A stretch of 64,000 nucleotides of DNA, from NCBI RefSeq assembly GCF_907164915.1, contig NC_061868.1, positions 25,167,819-25,231,818 of the forward strand, written 5' to 3'. Shown here piece by piece: positions 33,192 through 44,543 of this stretch. The stretch's first letter is position 1, and the number at the start of each line of letters is the position of its first letter. This DNA is from Impatiens glandulifera (Eukaryota; Streptophyta; Magnoliopsida; Ericales; Balsaminaceae). A program made the position numbers and the translations under genes. Below the pieces are notes generated by a model. It did no database searches and was not told the DNA's origin. It saw nothing but the letters and a program-made list of their open reading frames with translations.

Positions 33192-35037
33192 ATGGGAAGC
33201 ATGACCCACAGCGACAAGCCGCCAATGCTAAACAGCGAAGCGTTTAGCAGTTGGAAGAAACAGATGTATCTACATCTGATTACATTTGATGATGAGATGA
33301 GTCGAGTCCTAAAAGAGGGACCGATCAAGATCAACAAGGAGGCAGACCTATGGACGAATGAAGATCGAAGACGGAGTAACCTGGACAACCATTGCATGAG
33401 ACACATCTACAAGGCTATAGATGATAACACTTTGAACAAAATATCAGAGTGTGAAAATGCAAAGGAAGCCTGGGAAACGATCATTCAGATCCATGAGGGA
33501 AACGAAAGAACTAAGGAGAATAAAATCTTGGTGGCTACACAAATATGAAAACATCAGGATGAAACCGGGGGAAAACATGAAGGAATTCAGCAACCGGTTC
33601 ACTAGTGTAGTCAACGAGCTTCAAACACTCGGAAAGAAGTATGACAACCGAGAAGTTATCATCAAGGCCTTAAGATCTCTGCCAAGCACATGGGATATCA
33701 AGACCATGGTGATGAGGGAATCAAGCACCCTTGGGCAGATGAAGTTGCATGATGTGTTCGAGGATCTAAAAGCCTACGAGTTCGAGATCAAGTCTCGGAT
33801 CGAAGACGAAGCATCCACATCAACCGCAACCAGAGCTTTGGTTACATCGGTGGAACTGGCGGTCCAAGTATCAACCATTCCGGCTCCAGTCAAAAACACC
33901 GATCAAATCACTGAAGATGTGATGGCAATGCTAGCTCAGAAATTCGGGAAATTCATGAAGAAGAGTCAGCCACCATCTAATAATGATTTTAATTATAACT
34001 ATGTAGATAAATCAAACAAAAGATGCTATAATTGTGATGGTTTTGGACATTTCAGGTCAGAGTGTAGAAAACCAAGGAGAGACGATAGAAAACCGGAAGG
34101 AAACTATCAGGGAAACAACTATCAAAGCAACCGGTACCATGGAAACAACTACCAAGGGAACAACTACCGGGGAAACAACAAACAACGAAACGACTACCGG
34201 AGAAACAATGATCAACATGCTGACGAAGGAAAGGAGATTCAGAAGGCGCTCATTGCATCCGACGGCGGAAGCGAGTGTGCATACTCCGATAATGAAGACG
34301 GTGAAGAGAAAGTAACCTGCTTCATGGAAAATGACGAAGAGGTATTTGATTTCTCTTCTGACGAGTTTACCAAAGAAGATCTGGTTTCTGCACTCAACCA
34401 AATGGTTGCTGAGTTCAGAAACATATCTGCGTACATACCGACTCCTATAGAAACTAAAACCGAACGAATAAATAATGTATATGATAAAACATGTGAAATC
34501 GAAATGCACGAACCGGATGAACTATTCTCCGATAATGAGAAGACAGTTCAACCGGTAACCGAAACCGATGAACGAGCAATGTACGTCACTGCTGCGTGGG
34601 AGAGATCACGTCAAGCGGTAAAACAAATGTGTAACTATAAAAGACACACTAAGTGTCGGTATGGTATCGGTTATGAACCAAATAAACAAAACGAATCAAA
34701 ACAACCTAACGGGATGAAACTCACGAAAAATAATCTTCCGTTTATAAAATTTGTCAAGAGTTCACAAACCGAAAATAACTCAAAACTGGAAGAAACACTT
34801 AAATATGTAAATCCTACCGAATCAGAAAAATGGCTTCATCCTGAGAGAAGGAAAGTCAACCGGAAACCGAATAAACCAAATAAAACTCGACATCAAAGAA
34901 ACACATCATAACATAAGGCATTCTTGAGCAACATCCAAGAAGTTAAGCCAAATATTATAAAAACAGATACCGGGAAAGTGATCCGACTTATTCAAGTCTG
35001 GATCCCAAAGGGACTAATCAACCATGGACCCAACTGA
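33192..35037 (+). pseudogene. Element A gag, one frameshift and one early stop
   Basis: Gag starts MGSMTHSDKPPMLNSEAFSS and contains the UBN2-type capsid region (NLDNHCMRHIYKAI, AWETIIQIHEGNERTKENK). A one-base loss near 33543 shifts the frame; the second frame continues ENIRMKPGENMKEFSNRF. The CCHC zinc knuckle CYNCDGFGHFRSEC is at 34024-34065, followed by Asn/Tyr/Gly-rich repeats (34095-34215). A TAA at 34909 is an extra stop before HKAFL; the frame otherwise runs to the family stop TGA at 35035-35037. Pol starts within its last 14 bases. Confidence 0.9.
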
Positions 35038-38000
35038 ATGTGGGTACCAAAAAGATGTAAATAATTGTTTGTTGCAGGTCAGGAGGAGCAACCGTCTAAA
35101 GAATTCAGAATGGTACCTGGACAGTGGATGCTCAAGGTATATGACCGGAAACAAGGAGTTATTAACCGACATCAAGTACGAAACCGGAGCAATCATCACA
35201 TTCGGAGACAACTCGAAAGGTAAAACCGTGGGCAAGGGTAAGATTATCCATGGTAATCTATCTATAAGTAATGTACTCTTAGTAGAAGAACTGCGTTTTA
35301 ACCTGTTAAGCATAAGTCAAATGTGTGATGTGGGTTACAAAGTTGAATTTCATAAAAACTCATGTTTAGTTAAAAACCAAGATAATGACATTCTGTTAAC
35401 CGGTAACCGGATGGGAAACATTTACAAAGTTGATTGGAAAACTGATTTTGAAAAACCTGTGTGTATGATAGCCGAAAATGATCCAAACTGTCTTTGGCAT
35501 AAACGGTTAAACCACTTGAATTTCAAAACGATCAACTTTATTTGTTCCAAGGAACTAGTCCACGGTTTTCCAAACGTTAAATTCTCAAAAGATAAAGTAT
35601 GTGCTGCATGTCAAATGGGCAAACAAGTAAAATCATCTTTCAAAAGTAAAGGAAATTATCAATCTGAACGATGCTTAGAACTCTTGCATATGGATCTGTT
35701 TGGTCCGGTCAAAGTAACTAGTTTAGGAGGCATGCATTATACTATGGTAGTTATTGATGATTATTCTAAATTTACGTGGGTTACTTTTCTAGCTTCTAAA
35801 AGTCAAGCAACTCCAAACCTGATTAAACTAATTTTGAGAATACAAAATGAAAAATCCATTCGAGTGAACAAAATCAGAAGTGATAGAGGAACTGAGTTTA
35901 TAAACAATAATTTAACCACTTTTCTTGATGACTCCGGTATTAGACACGAGTTGTCTAGTGCCAGAACTCCTCAATAAAATAGCCTGGCTGAGAGAAGAAA
36001 CCAGACTCTCAAGGAAGCCGCAAGGTCAATGATAGCTGATTCGGGTATCGCTCAAAAGTTTTGGGCTGAAGCTATCAACACCGCTTGATATACACAAAAT
36101 CGATCTTTAGTAACTAAACGGTTTTCCAAAACTCCTTTTTAAATTTACTTTGATCAAATTTCAAGTGTACGGTATTTTCGAATTTTTGGTAGCAAATGCT
36201 TTGTTCACAATAACGGCAAGAATTACTTGACCGCTTTTGATGTTAAATCCGATGAGGGAATAATGTTGGGATATTCAGCTGTGAGTAAAGCCTACAGAAT
36301 ATACAATACTAGGACTTTAACAGTTGAAGAAACCTCACACGTTGTTTTCGATGAATCGGTTGAACGAAACACTGCGTTACCCTTCGACCTTCACAACAGA
36401 ATGGAAAATTTTAATATCTATTCTGATGATGAAGACGAGGTTCCGGTTTTTAGACGATTTGTCAAGGACCAAGCGGTTGATGCTGAACCTCAGCCTGATC
36501 AAGCTGCTTTACCGCAGAAAGTTGACGCTTCAGTTTCTACTGAAGAAATCGGTCGGTCTGACTCTGTTCAACCTACCGATCAGTCTAACCTTGATGAGCC
36601 AACCGAAAACTTGGTAGACACGTCTCGGATTAACCTCAGAAGGAACAAAAATCATCCTCTTGAACTAGTAATAGGTAACATATCCTCACCCGTCCGAACT
36701 AGGCAACAAAATTTGGATCACTATGAAAACTCAGCTTTCATATCACAAATTGAGCCAAAAAAGGTGGATGAAGCAATGTCAGATCCAGATTGGATCTTAG
36801 CAATGCAAGAGGAATTAAACGAGTTTGAGAGAAATAAAGTCTGGTACCTAGTTCCTAGACCGAAGAACAAACCGGTTATAGGACCCGATGGGTATTCAGA
36901 AATAAACTCAATGAAGACGGTTTAGTTACGAGGAACAAATCCCGGTTAGTGGCTCAAGGCTATAAACAGGAAGAAGACGTTGATTTTGAAGAATCATTTG
37001 CCCCTGTAGCTAGACTTGAGGCTATTAGAATATTTTTAGCATATGCAGCTTTTAAAAACTTCAAAGTTTTTCAAATGGATGTTAAGAGTGCTTTTCTAAA
37101 TGGTAAAGTAAACGAAGAGGTGTATGTTAATCAACCTCCAGGTTTCAAAAATCCAGAACACGAAAATCATGTTTACCGGCTGAATAAAGCCCTTTACGGC
37201 CTAAAACAAGCTCCAAGAGCTTGGTATGACACATTGACACAATTTTTATTTGATCACAAATTCACAATAGGTTCAGTAGACAAAACACTTTTCAAATTTG
37301 AAAGGAAAGAACAAATCTTACTTGTTCAGATTTACGTTGATGATATTATATTCGGATCAACCGATCCAAAGTTATGTGACAAGTTTTCGAAAATGATGAC
37401 TGATATATTTCAAATGAGTATGATGGGAGAATTAAATTTCTTTCTAGGGCTTCAGGTTAAGCAGATTGAAGACGGAACCTTCATAAGCCAACCGAAGTAC
37501 ACAGCCAAACTGCTGAAGAAATTTGGAATGGATACATGTGCCGAAGCGGCTACGCCAATGAGTCTTTCCGTAAAGCTGGACAAAGATGATGATGGTCAAG
37601 CCGTTGACATCACAGCCTATCGAGGAATGATCGGGTCACTGTTATATCTAATAGCCAGCCGACCTGACATTCTGTTTGCGGTTGGAGTGTGCGGAAGATT
37701 CCAAGCAAATCCAAAGCAATCTCATTATACGGCGGCTAAAAGAATCCTAAAATATCTGAAGGGAACTCAAGAAGTGGGACTTTGGTACCCAAAAGATTCA
37801 AGTTTCAATCTTATAAGCTACTCAGATGCCGATTACGCAGGATGTAAGATTGATAGAAAGAGCACAAGTGGAACCTGTCAGTTCCTAGGTGACCGGTTAG
37901 TCACTTGGAGCAGCAAGAAACAAACATTTGTTGCAACATCAACCGTAGAGGCAGAGTACATAGCGGTTGGAAGCTGCTGTGCACAACTTCTCTGGATCCA

Positions 38001-38289
38001 ACAGCAACTAAGGGATTTCGGGATAGAAGCCAAGGAATCTCCAATCTTTTGTGACAACACTAGCGCTATAGCGATTACATACAATCCGGTGTTGCACTCA
38101 AGAACAAAGCATATCGATATCCGACACCATTTCATCCGGGAGCACGTTCAGGAGAAACACATCCGGCTGGAATATGTCTCAACCGAGCAACAAGTAGCAG
38201 ATATATTCACGAAACCGCTACAGGAAGCTAAGTTCTCTCACTTTCGAAATATCTTGGGACTTACGAATATTAGTCAACTCATATCATGA
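35024..38289 (+). pseudogene. Element A pol (protease, integrase, RT, RNase H), disrupted
   Basis: ATG at 35024 lies in the +1 frame relative to gag. The protease has WYLDSGCSRYMTGN (35110-35150). The zinc-binding start of integrase follows (LWHKRLNHLN, CAACQMG), then the core with LLHMDLFGP, IDDYSKFTW and SDRGTEF. Stops are at about 35975, 36087 and 36140, and a one-base deletion near 36887 shifts the frame. RT and RNase H are open from 36949 to 38289, with YVDDIIFGS (37332-37358), [10 protein letters not shown] (about 37819), EAEYIA and DNTSAIAIT. The pol ends [11 protein letters not shown]. It carries all copia domains in the usual order, but it cannot make a full polyprotein. Confidence 0.93.
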
Positions 38290-38987
38290 TTATGCTTGTA
38301 TAAAACCGGAATATGTGTTCAGGGAGAAGCTCTCGCTTCTCAAACCATATTCAAATAGGCCATTGATAAATCAAAAATGCTAACCAGGAGGAAGTCTCCG
38401 GTTATGTCCGATTACTTCATAATTTCAAATCACATGTATATTTACTATACGGTTGAAATAACCAGGTCTAAGTGGATAAAATAAATCCAAAATTGAACAA
38501 ATGTTGACGTAAATCAACATTTCGTCATAATCGGAGCAAAAATATCCTACTAAAACCGGTCATGGAAAACCGCTTAGTACAAATGCATTCTGGTCTGATG
38601 GAATGAACTTCTCCGTTTAACTTGGGATGACTGACTGAGTTTTTATGCATATTTTTAAAAATGAATCCTGTAATAAATAAAAATAGTCTACCATAATCGA
38701 GATGACGACATGTGTCCATCATCAAAAGAGGGAGACTCACATCTTGTCAATAGATATTTGTCATCATTATTATCTTAGTAATAATTAGATTTTACCTTGG
38801 AAATGAACATTAGTTACTTCAACAAGTTAAAGTCTATTAAATGACTGATGACATCATCAAGTATGCTTAAAACTCATTAATCTAGCCGAACCCCTGGCTA
38901 TATAAACCACCCTTAAACCTTCACAAAACTTCACAAGATTACTATTGACAAGTATCATTCTTGAGATTAACCTTCTCTCTCAAGAAC
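38290..38987. other. Spacer between A pol and x1
   Basis: About 700 bp have no ORF. The distal part holds a TATA box (38898-38907) and a CT-rich stretch before x1. B has a shorter matching spacer (52052-52563). Confidence 0.7.
38898..38907 (+). promoter_or_regulatory. TATA box upstream of x1 (A)
   Basis: CTATATAAAC lies 90 bp before the x1 ATG. CCTTCTCTCTC at 38971-38981 resembles a plant Y patch. Confidence 0.55.
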
Positions 38988-39725
38988 ATGAACTCCAACT
39001 CTCTAGCAAAGAAGATTCTATTGGCAGATTTTAATTCAATCTACCAATATGAAGATCACGAAGTCAAAGAGATGTTCTTAGCCGTAGAAAGAAGCGGGCT
39101 AAGAAGCTTCCTCGAAAACAGATTCATTCTCGACTACCTAGTAGTCGAAGAATTTTTCCAGACCGGAAAAGAAGTGCATCGAGATATAATCGTTGCACAA
39201 ATCTACGGTCAGAAGTTCTTATTCAGCGAGACGGATTTCGCTGTATATTGCGGTTTTCCCAATGAAGGGGTAACCGACTTAACATACTCCCTAGTGACCA
39301 TGGAAGAGATGTGTCGCCGGTTCTCAGGATCTGACATCCCGGTTAAACCCTGGGGTGCTAAAAGCCAACTTTCTCATAAGTACCAACTTCTATGTGAGAT
39401 TCTGGGAAAGTCCGTTTTGGGCAGAGAGAAAAGCTACTATTACACCCAAAGGCTTTTCGAGATGATGATTGCTGTAACGGTTGGGACACCGGTTAACTGG
39501 TCCTGGATCATCTTCAGCAACCTGAAGAAAATGATCCTCTCCAACAAAACTGGCTACGCCCCTCAGCTGAGCGGTTTTTGTGCAAGTCTGGACATCCACT
39601 CCGGACCATTCGTAACTCTCCATCCAAGGCATGTGCTCACCAAGGAAAGAGTACAAGAGATGATCGATCGGTGGGAAGCAGTCAAGGCTAGAAGAAATCA
39701 AGCGGCTGAGTCATCTAACGTCTAG
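38988..39725 (+). CDS. Accessory protein x1 of element A
   Basis: This is an intact 245-residue frame. I chose ATG 38988 because the longer frame upstream has only a TTG start. The protein begins MNSNSLAKKILLADFNSIYQ, the VDF-type opening of the family. It then has GLRSFLENRF, FSETDFAVYCGFPNEGVTDL, WGAKSQLSHKYQLLCEILGK, a TPVNWSWIIF block, and a basic C-terminus (VKARRNQAAESS). No signal peptide or membrane segment is seen. B carries an ortholog (x1, 51290-52051) at the same place, sharing GAKSQL and QVITKE/HVLTKE-like parts. It stands where sireviruses carry an env-like ORF but does not resemble one. The function is unknown. Confidence 0.75.
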   Translation: MNSNSLAKKILLADFNSIYQYEDHEVKEMFLAVERSGLRSFLENRFILDYLVVEEFFQTGKEVHRDIIVAQIYGQKFLFSETDFAVYCGFPNEGVTDLTYSLVTMEEMCRRFSGSDIPVKPWGAKSQLSHKYQLLCEILGKSVLGREKSYYYTQRLFEMMIAVTVGTPVNWSWIIFSNLKKMILSNKTGYAPQLSGFCASLDIHSGPFVTLHPRHVLTKERVQEMIDRWEAVKARRNQAAESSNV

Positions 39726-40168
39726 CCTGTTTCTGTCCCCTGTCCTATTTTATTTCTTTTCCAAAACCGGTAATTTTGTTGCACTACCGGTTTTACACCT
39801 CAATTAATGAAGCATATTTCCTTCCTCTTTCTATCCAAAATCTAAAGTCATAAATGCTCAAAACATTTAATGTGCCGTATCAAAATAAAATCAGATCACT
39901 CTTAGAAACAGAAATATTCATTCTCAATAAGCATGTCTGACGTGATTCGACAAGACATGTCTTTATTCCCTTGGAAAATCACAAAGTCATTAATGACTAG
40001 ACATAAACGGCTAGATTTTTCAAATATCCTCATTAAATGCTCTCAATCGTTCCAAGCTATAAAAGGGGGTTCATTCCTCCATTTTCAAAGCACGCTTCCA
40101 GCAATCCTTCTCTCTAAAACTTGAAAGTTCAGAAAATCCTTCCAAAACCTCCCTCACTCCTCCGCATA
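39726..40168. other. Spacer between x1 and x2 (A)
   Basis: This is noncoding. It holds a TATA box at 40058-40067 and a CT-rich run (CCTTCTCTCTAAAAC) at about 40106-40120. Confidence 0.65.
40058..40067 (+). promoter_or_regulatory. TATA box upstream of x2 (A)
   Basis: CTATAAAAGG lies 111 bp before the x2 ATG, in a setting (CAAGCTATAAAAGGGGG) much like the LTR TATA box of A (CAGCTATAAAAGGGAG). Confidence 0.6.
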
Positions 40169-40921
40169 ATGTCGGCTGAACTCAGAAATACCCTTATCGT
40201 CGATTTCGAAGACGTCAAAGACAGTGCATACTACGAATGTATTTTTCAACATATCATCGAATCGGGGCTCCAAGGTTTTCTTAAAGGTTCAGACACTATC
40301 CTCGTGGAGGAGGTGTGTGAATTTTTCAACAACGGTCATGTTCTAGATGATGGCAGCATCCGCACCATCGTCGACGGTCAATTCCTTCGGTTTACCGAAA
40401 AAGAATTTGCCAACTTCTTTCACCTTCCGACCGAAGGTTTTTCGGACTTCCCAACGCCGTTCCTGCCGGCTAAGGAAGACTTCTTCCAGATTTTCTCTTC
40501 TTCCAACGCTCCGATCAAGGACTTTGGGAAGAAAGAAACCCTCGCTCCTCACTACCAAGTTCTGCATGACTTTGTTCAAAGGTCTATCATGGGCCGAATG
40601 CCTAACCAGAACTACAACCGGGAGGCTTTCGACATCATGATAGCCATCATTCGAAACTCGTCGATCCACTGGGCAACCTACCTCTTCAACAAACTGAAGC
40701 AGCTCATGACCGCTGCAAGGGGAAGGACCAGTTTCGCTCCTCAAATCACTCGGTTCCTGATGTCTAAGCGCCGCAACCTTGGAACCGGTGTTCCGGTTGG
40801 ACCGTTCACCATGCTCATGATGCACAGGTGGATATCAAGGATAGAGGAACGGACACCTGAAAACACCGTGGACAAGTGGTACGAAAGAATGGTGGAAGGG
40901 AAATGGTTCAAAGAAGACTAA
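40169..40921 (+). CDS. Accessory protein x2 of element A
   Basis: This is an intact 250-residue frame from ATG 40169; the longer frame at 40121 starts with TTG. It opens MSAELRNTLIVDFEDVKDSA and continues SGLQGFLKGS, FTEKEFANFFHLPTEGFSDF, GKKETLAPHYQVLHDFVQRS, MGRMPNQNY and NSSIHWATYLFNKLK. It ends in a charged tail. The blocks match x1 and x3 in order, so the three ORFs arose by duplication. The B ortholog (50144-50845) shares LPTEGFSDFPT and PNQ.Y. The role is unknown. Confidence 0.75.
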   Translation: MSAELRNTLIVDFEDVKDSAYYECIFQHIIESGLQGFLKGSDTILVEEVCEFFNNGHVLDDGSIRTIVDGQFLRFTEKEFANFFHLPTEGFSDFPTPFLPAKEDFFQIFSSSNAPIKDFGKKETLAPHYQVLHDFVQRSIMGRMPNQNYNREAFDIMIAIIRNSSIHWATYLFNKLKQLMTAARGRTSFAPQITRFLMSKRRNLGTGVPVGPFTMLMMHRWISRIEERTPENTVDKWYERMVEGKWFKED

Positions 40922-41253
40922 GTTATCTGTCTTCCCTTTTCCGGTTCTTGGTCATTTTGTTGTACGACCAAAACCGCTCAATGTTCACCATTTCCTTTTA
41001 TTTATGAAATATTTAATCTTCAAAGTCTTCGGCTTTCATTCATATCTCTCTTTCCGGTCTTTAAACTTATACACAAAAACTTAAGATTAACCTAAAAACT
41101 TCCGGTTAACAAATCTTCAAGTAAAACCGGAACGTCGAGCAAACCGAAAATTTGAAAATTTAACCGCCCACGATTTTACCTCCCAAAAATTTACTGCCCA
41201 TGGGTTTTCCGCATTTACCGCCGAAAGTTACTGCAGTAACTTCTGAAGGGAAA

Positions 41254-41265
41254 ATTGGCGCCAAA
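41254..41265. promoter_or_regulatory. Palindromic E2F-like site upstream of x3 (A)
   Basis: ATTGGCGCCAAA fits the plant E2F consensus WTTSSCSS on both strands. It lies about 50 bp before the TATA box of x3. Confidence 0.45.
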
Positions 41266-41309
41266 AACATCAAGCGACGGTTCATCTTCTAACCGTTCGA
41301 AACCGTCAT

Positions 41310-41319
41310 CTATATAAAG
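41310..41319 (+). promoter_or_regulatory. TATA box upstream of x3 (A)
   Basis: CTATATAAAG lies 123 bp before ATG 41433 and is followed by TTTCTCTCTCTAC at about 41346. Confidence 0.55.
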
Positions 41320-41432
41320 TCTAATCATCTCATTCGACACTTGTGCTTTCTCTCTCTACAAATTTCCAGATCTTCAAAAGTTTTCTTCTCTCGAATCATC
41401 ATCGTCTTCACTCCCTTACCTCTCAAACTATC

Positions 41433-44363
41433 ATGGATCTAAGCAAAGCTCCATTCCAATGGATGTTGCAAGTTGACTTCGCGGATATTGATGAACACGC
41501 CGATGACAAAAACAAGGTTGTTCTTCAATCTTTAAGAGATTCTGGGTTGGAGGAGTATTTATCTGGTCCATTCATCATTTATTTGGCGGCGGTGACAGAG
41601 TTTTTGGCGACGGCGACGCTCACAAAGAGGAAGATCTCCGCCAACGTCAACGGGAAGAACATTGTGATCACCGAAGAGCTATTTGTTGAAGCTCTCGGTT
41701 TGCCCAACACAGACCTGGATCTCAAAATTGATCTAACCGCTGGAGAATCAAACGCTGTCTGGTTGGTGATATCGTTTTCAGACCAGGATCTGGTAATCCA
41801 CTCTAGCCGGAAGAATAAGCTAAAACCGGAATTCAGATGGTTGTTGAACGTCATCGCCAGATCACTTCAGGGAAGAGGAGGTAACTTCGACAACATGACA
41901 AAACCCAAACTCAAAATGCTGATGGCCATTGTCCGCGGTGACAAGGTGGACTAGGGATACGTTATTTTCGAAGAATTTTGCCAGATGGTGATTAAGAAGG
42001 ATGGCCGGGTTTAGGCCTTCGCAATGCAGATCGTCAAAATCCTTAAGTTCCTTAATGTGGAACTGGGTGAAGGTGAACCGCTCCCAATCATCAATATTCT
42101 CGACTCAAAGTCAATGATTGAGAAACCGGAGAAGGCGATCAAACCCAAGTCATCCAGAACAAAGTCGTCCAAAGGGACCGGTTCTTCCGCTCCGGCTGAA
42201 GAAGTAACCAAGCAAAAGAAACCGAAAAGAAAAGCGGTTGAAACCGAAGCCCCACAAGAACCGAAGGGGAGGAAGAAGGCGGCTGCAAGGAAGAGTTCCA
42301 ACAAACCGGCGGACTCCGAGAAAACTCTTTCCTCGGATAATCCACCAGAAAGAACCGCAGACGTCTTTCAACCCATTCCCATCAACACCGTTATCCCTAC
42401 CCCCGTTCCATCTAACTCACCAAGGCAAACCGAATCCTCGGGGAGCCAGAAAACCGAATCAGCTTCAAAGGAGGAAGCAGAGGTAAGCGTACACTCTGAA
42501 ACCTCCAAGTCTCCAAGTAAAAGAATTGAAGAGGTAATAGCCGACGTGGGCTTAAACACCTCTGAAGCAATTGAGGATGTTATCCAAGACATTGCAAGAG
42601 AAACCGAGGACGATGTGTCAAGTCGTCGCAAAACAATTGATCAGGTTGAGATATCCGATCAGAGTGAAGTACAACCGGTCGAAGAAACGGCCAAAACAGC
42701 AGACATTACACCTCCGGCTTAGGAGGGTAATCTTGAAGAACAGGAACCATGCGGTTCCACAGGGGGCAAGACAGTTCCAGAAAACCAATCGGCTCAAGAT
42801 GAACCATCTGAATCAGCACCAATACCTGAAAGCGTTGTTCAGGTCAACAAAGGAAAAGAGGCTCTTGTCGAAGATTCGACGGTAACAGGAAAGGGTACGT
42901 TGCAAACCGGTCCTCAACCAGAAGTCATAACCGGGAACGAGGTTCTCTTTACCGCAGAACAAGAAGATGAAGTATTCGAGGAACTTCTCAGGGACATGAA
43001 CAAGGGTGCGAGTGATGCGATAGCTCCATACCTCATGTGGGTAAAGCTCCGGTGTGAAACAAAGATATCCGACATGGCTCCAGGATTAAGCAGCAACAAG
43101 CATTGGGACAGACTCATCAGGCTGGAAGAGAGGGCCCTCCAGTTAGCTCACACCAATCTTATCCAACATGCCTTTAGCAAAACCGCAGTAATTCTTGAAA
43201 ACGCTCGGTTACAAGTAGTGGAGAATGCATTTAAAGAAACTGAAGGAGCGACGCTAACTCCGATTGAAATGAGAATGTCCGAACGGTTCCATGCGGTGCG
43301 AGAAAAGCTCGTAAAAAATCTCGACCATTTTGATACGCAATGGAGGAAAGGTTGCCGAAGCCAACTCAATAATGTCGATTTACATCAAAGTAAACCATTC
43401 TATGTAATCGGGGAATCATCTACAACAGCGGAGAACCTGAAACAAGACTCTTCTCAAACTACTAAGGCTCCGGAGATTGATCAAATGAAGCAAGCGGTGG
43501 TTGAGACAATTGATTCATGCCTTGGAAGCTACAAAACCGCAACCGATGAGAGGATTGCAACAGCTGAAGCTAATCTGTCAAACACTATACGGGGATCTGT
43601 ACAAACCGAAATCGCAAACACCGTCCAAACATCTATCAGGACCATGATAGATGCGGCTGTGCAAACCTCAGTTAAATCCTTGATCGCCGAGTCAATCCAA
43701 ACCGCAACCGCTCCATTATTAGACATGCTATAGGAAATGGCCATTCAAATTGGAGAGTTGTCCAAAATCCAAGTCAGCAAGACTCAAACGCAAATCGAGT
43801 CTGATGCTGAAACCGCTAAGAGGCTGCAAGAAGAAGAAATGGAAAGGGAACGGGTGCAGAAGGAGATTGAAGACAAAGATTATGAGCTTGCCCAAAAGTG
43901 CAATGAGGAGGAATAGGCAGGCATCCAGGAACCTCCATCGGCTCAACCGTCCCATTCAATGAACACAAGGAATAAGAAGAAACGGAGCGCGGTTGCGAAA
44001 GTAATCAAGCGGGCAGAACAAAGAGCAGTTGTACCAGTCGTGGTGAATGCGCAACCTCTTGATGAAGAAGAAGAAGAGGACACAGAAGAACTTAACCAAC
44101 GGAAGAGAAGGGCAATTGAAGGCTCAACCGCAACTCCAAGCTCCAGATCAATCATTGCTCCGCCGCCTCCTCCACCAAAACCAGTTTGTGCCAGTTTTGG
44201 ATTTAGCAAAAAGACTACCGGTCACTCAAGTGTATGGGCCGGAGTGTTAATTGACACTGAAAGACGCGACAGGGAGTGGAAGGCAAGGGAAGAGGAAGAA
44301 AGAAGACGGCTTGAGAAAGAACTGGAAAAAGATCTTCACAAGGGGGGACCATCCAAACCTTAA
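41433..44363 (+). pseudogene. Accessory protein x3 of element A, five in-frame TAG codons
   Basis: One reading frame of 977 codons runs from ATG 41433 to the TAA at 44361 without a frameshift. It is interrupted only by TAG at 41952, 42012, 42720, 43731 and 43914. The N-terminus is the family domain (WMLQVDFADIDEHADD, GLEEYLSGPFIIYLAAVTEF, GLPNTDLDLK). A long Lys/Ser/Pro-rich linker follows (42120-42890), then a helical region (WDRLIRLEERALQLAHTNL, 43090-43350). Amphipathic repeats (TSIRTMIDAAVQTSVKSLI, 43630-43720) and two strongly charged coiled coils (43800-43910, 44250-44350) end it. It is about four times the length of x1 or x2. F, C and B carry homologs. The function is unknown; the layout suggests a structural or scaffolding protein. 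Confidence 0.75.
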
Positions 44364-44543
44364 TATTTTTCTTCTCTTTCAAAACAATTTATGTTTAAAC
44401 TATGTTTCTGAACTTGGTTATTTTATCATACTTCTCTCCTCGAGCTTCCACAAACTTTTCTTTTGAAAAATCAAACACATGTTTTTGAAACATTCTCTTA
44501 CAAGTTTTGAATATTTATTCTAAATAATCAAAAAGGGATAAAT
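44364..44543. other. A 3' untranslated stretch and polypurine tracts
   Basis: The polypurine tract AAAAAGGGATAAAT (44530-44543) abuts the LTR. The segment ACAAGTTTTGAATATTTATT through the LTR start is repeated 89 bp further on (44500 and 44589), which puts a second tract inside the LTR. Confidence 0.8.

Larger units (their letters stand above)
40922..41432. other. Spacer between x2 and x3 (A)
   Basis: This is noncoding. It holds a palindromic E2F-like site (41254-41265), a TATA box (41310-41319), the CCGCCCA/CCGCCGA words at 41164 and 41218, and a CT-rich run at about 41345-41355. Confidence 0.65.

Noticed and set aside
33059..33406. 115-residue minus-strand frame at the A LTR/gag border
   Set aside because: It crosses the LTR end and PBS and is opposite gag, so it is a shadow.
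34057..34509. 150-residue minus-strand frame opposite A gag
   Set aside because: It is the shadow of the gag zinc-knuckle region; hydrophobic runs come from the complement of Asn/Thr codons.
38988..39725. x1 as a retroviral-type envelope protein
   Set aside because: I see no signal peptide, membrane span or cleavage site; only the genomic position matches an env-like ORF.
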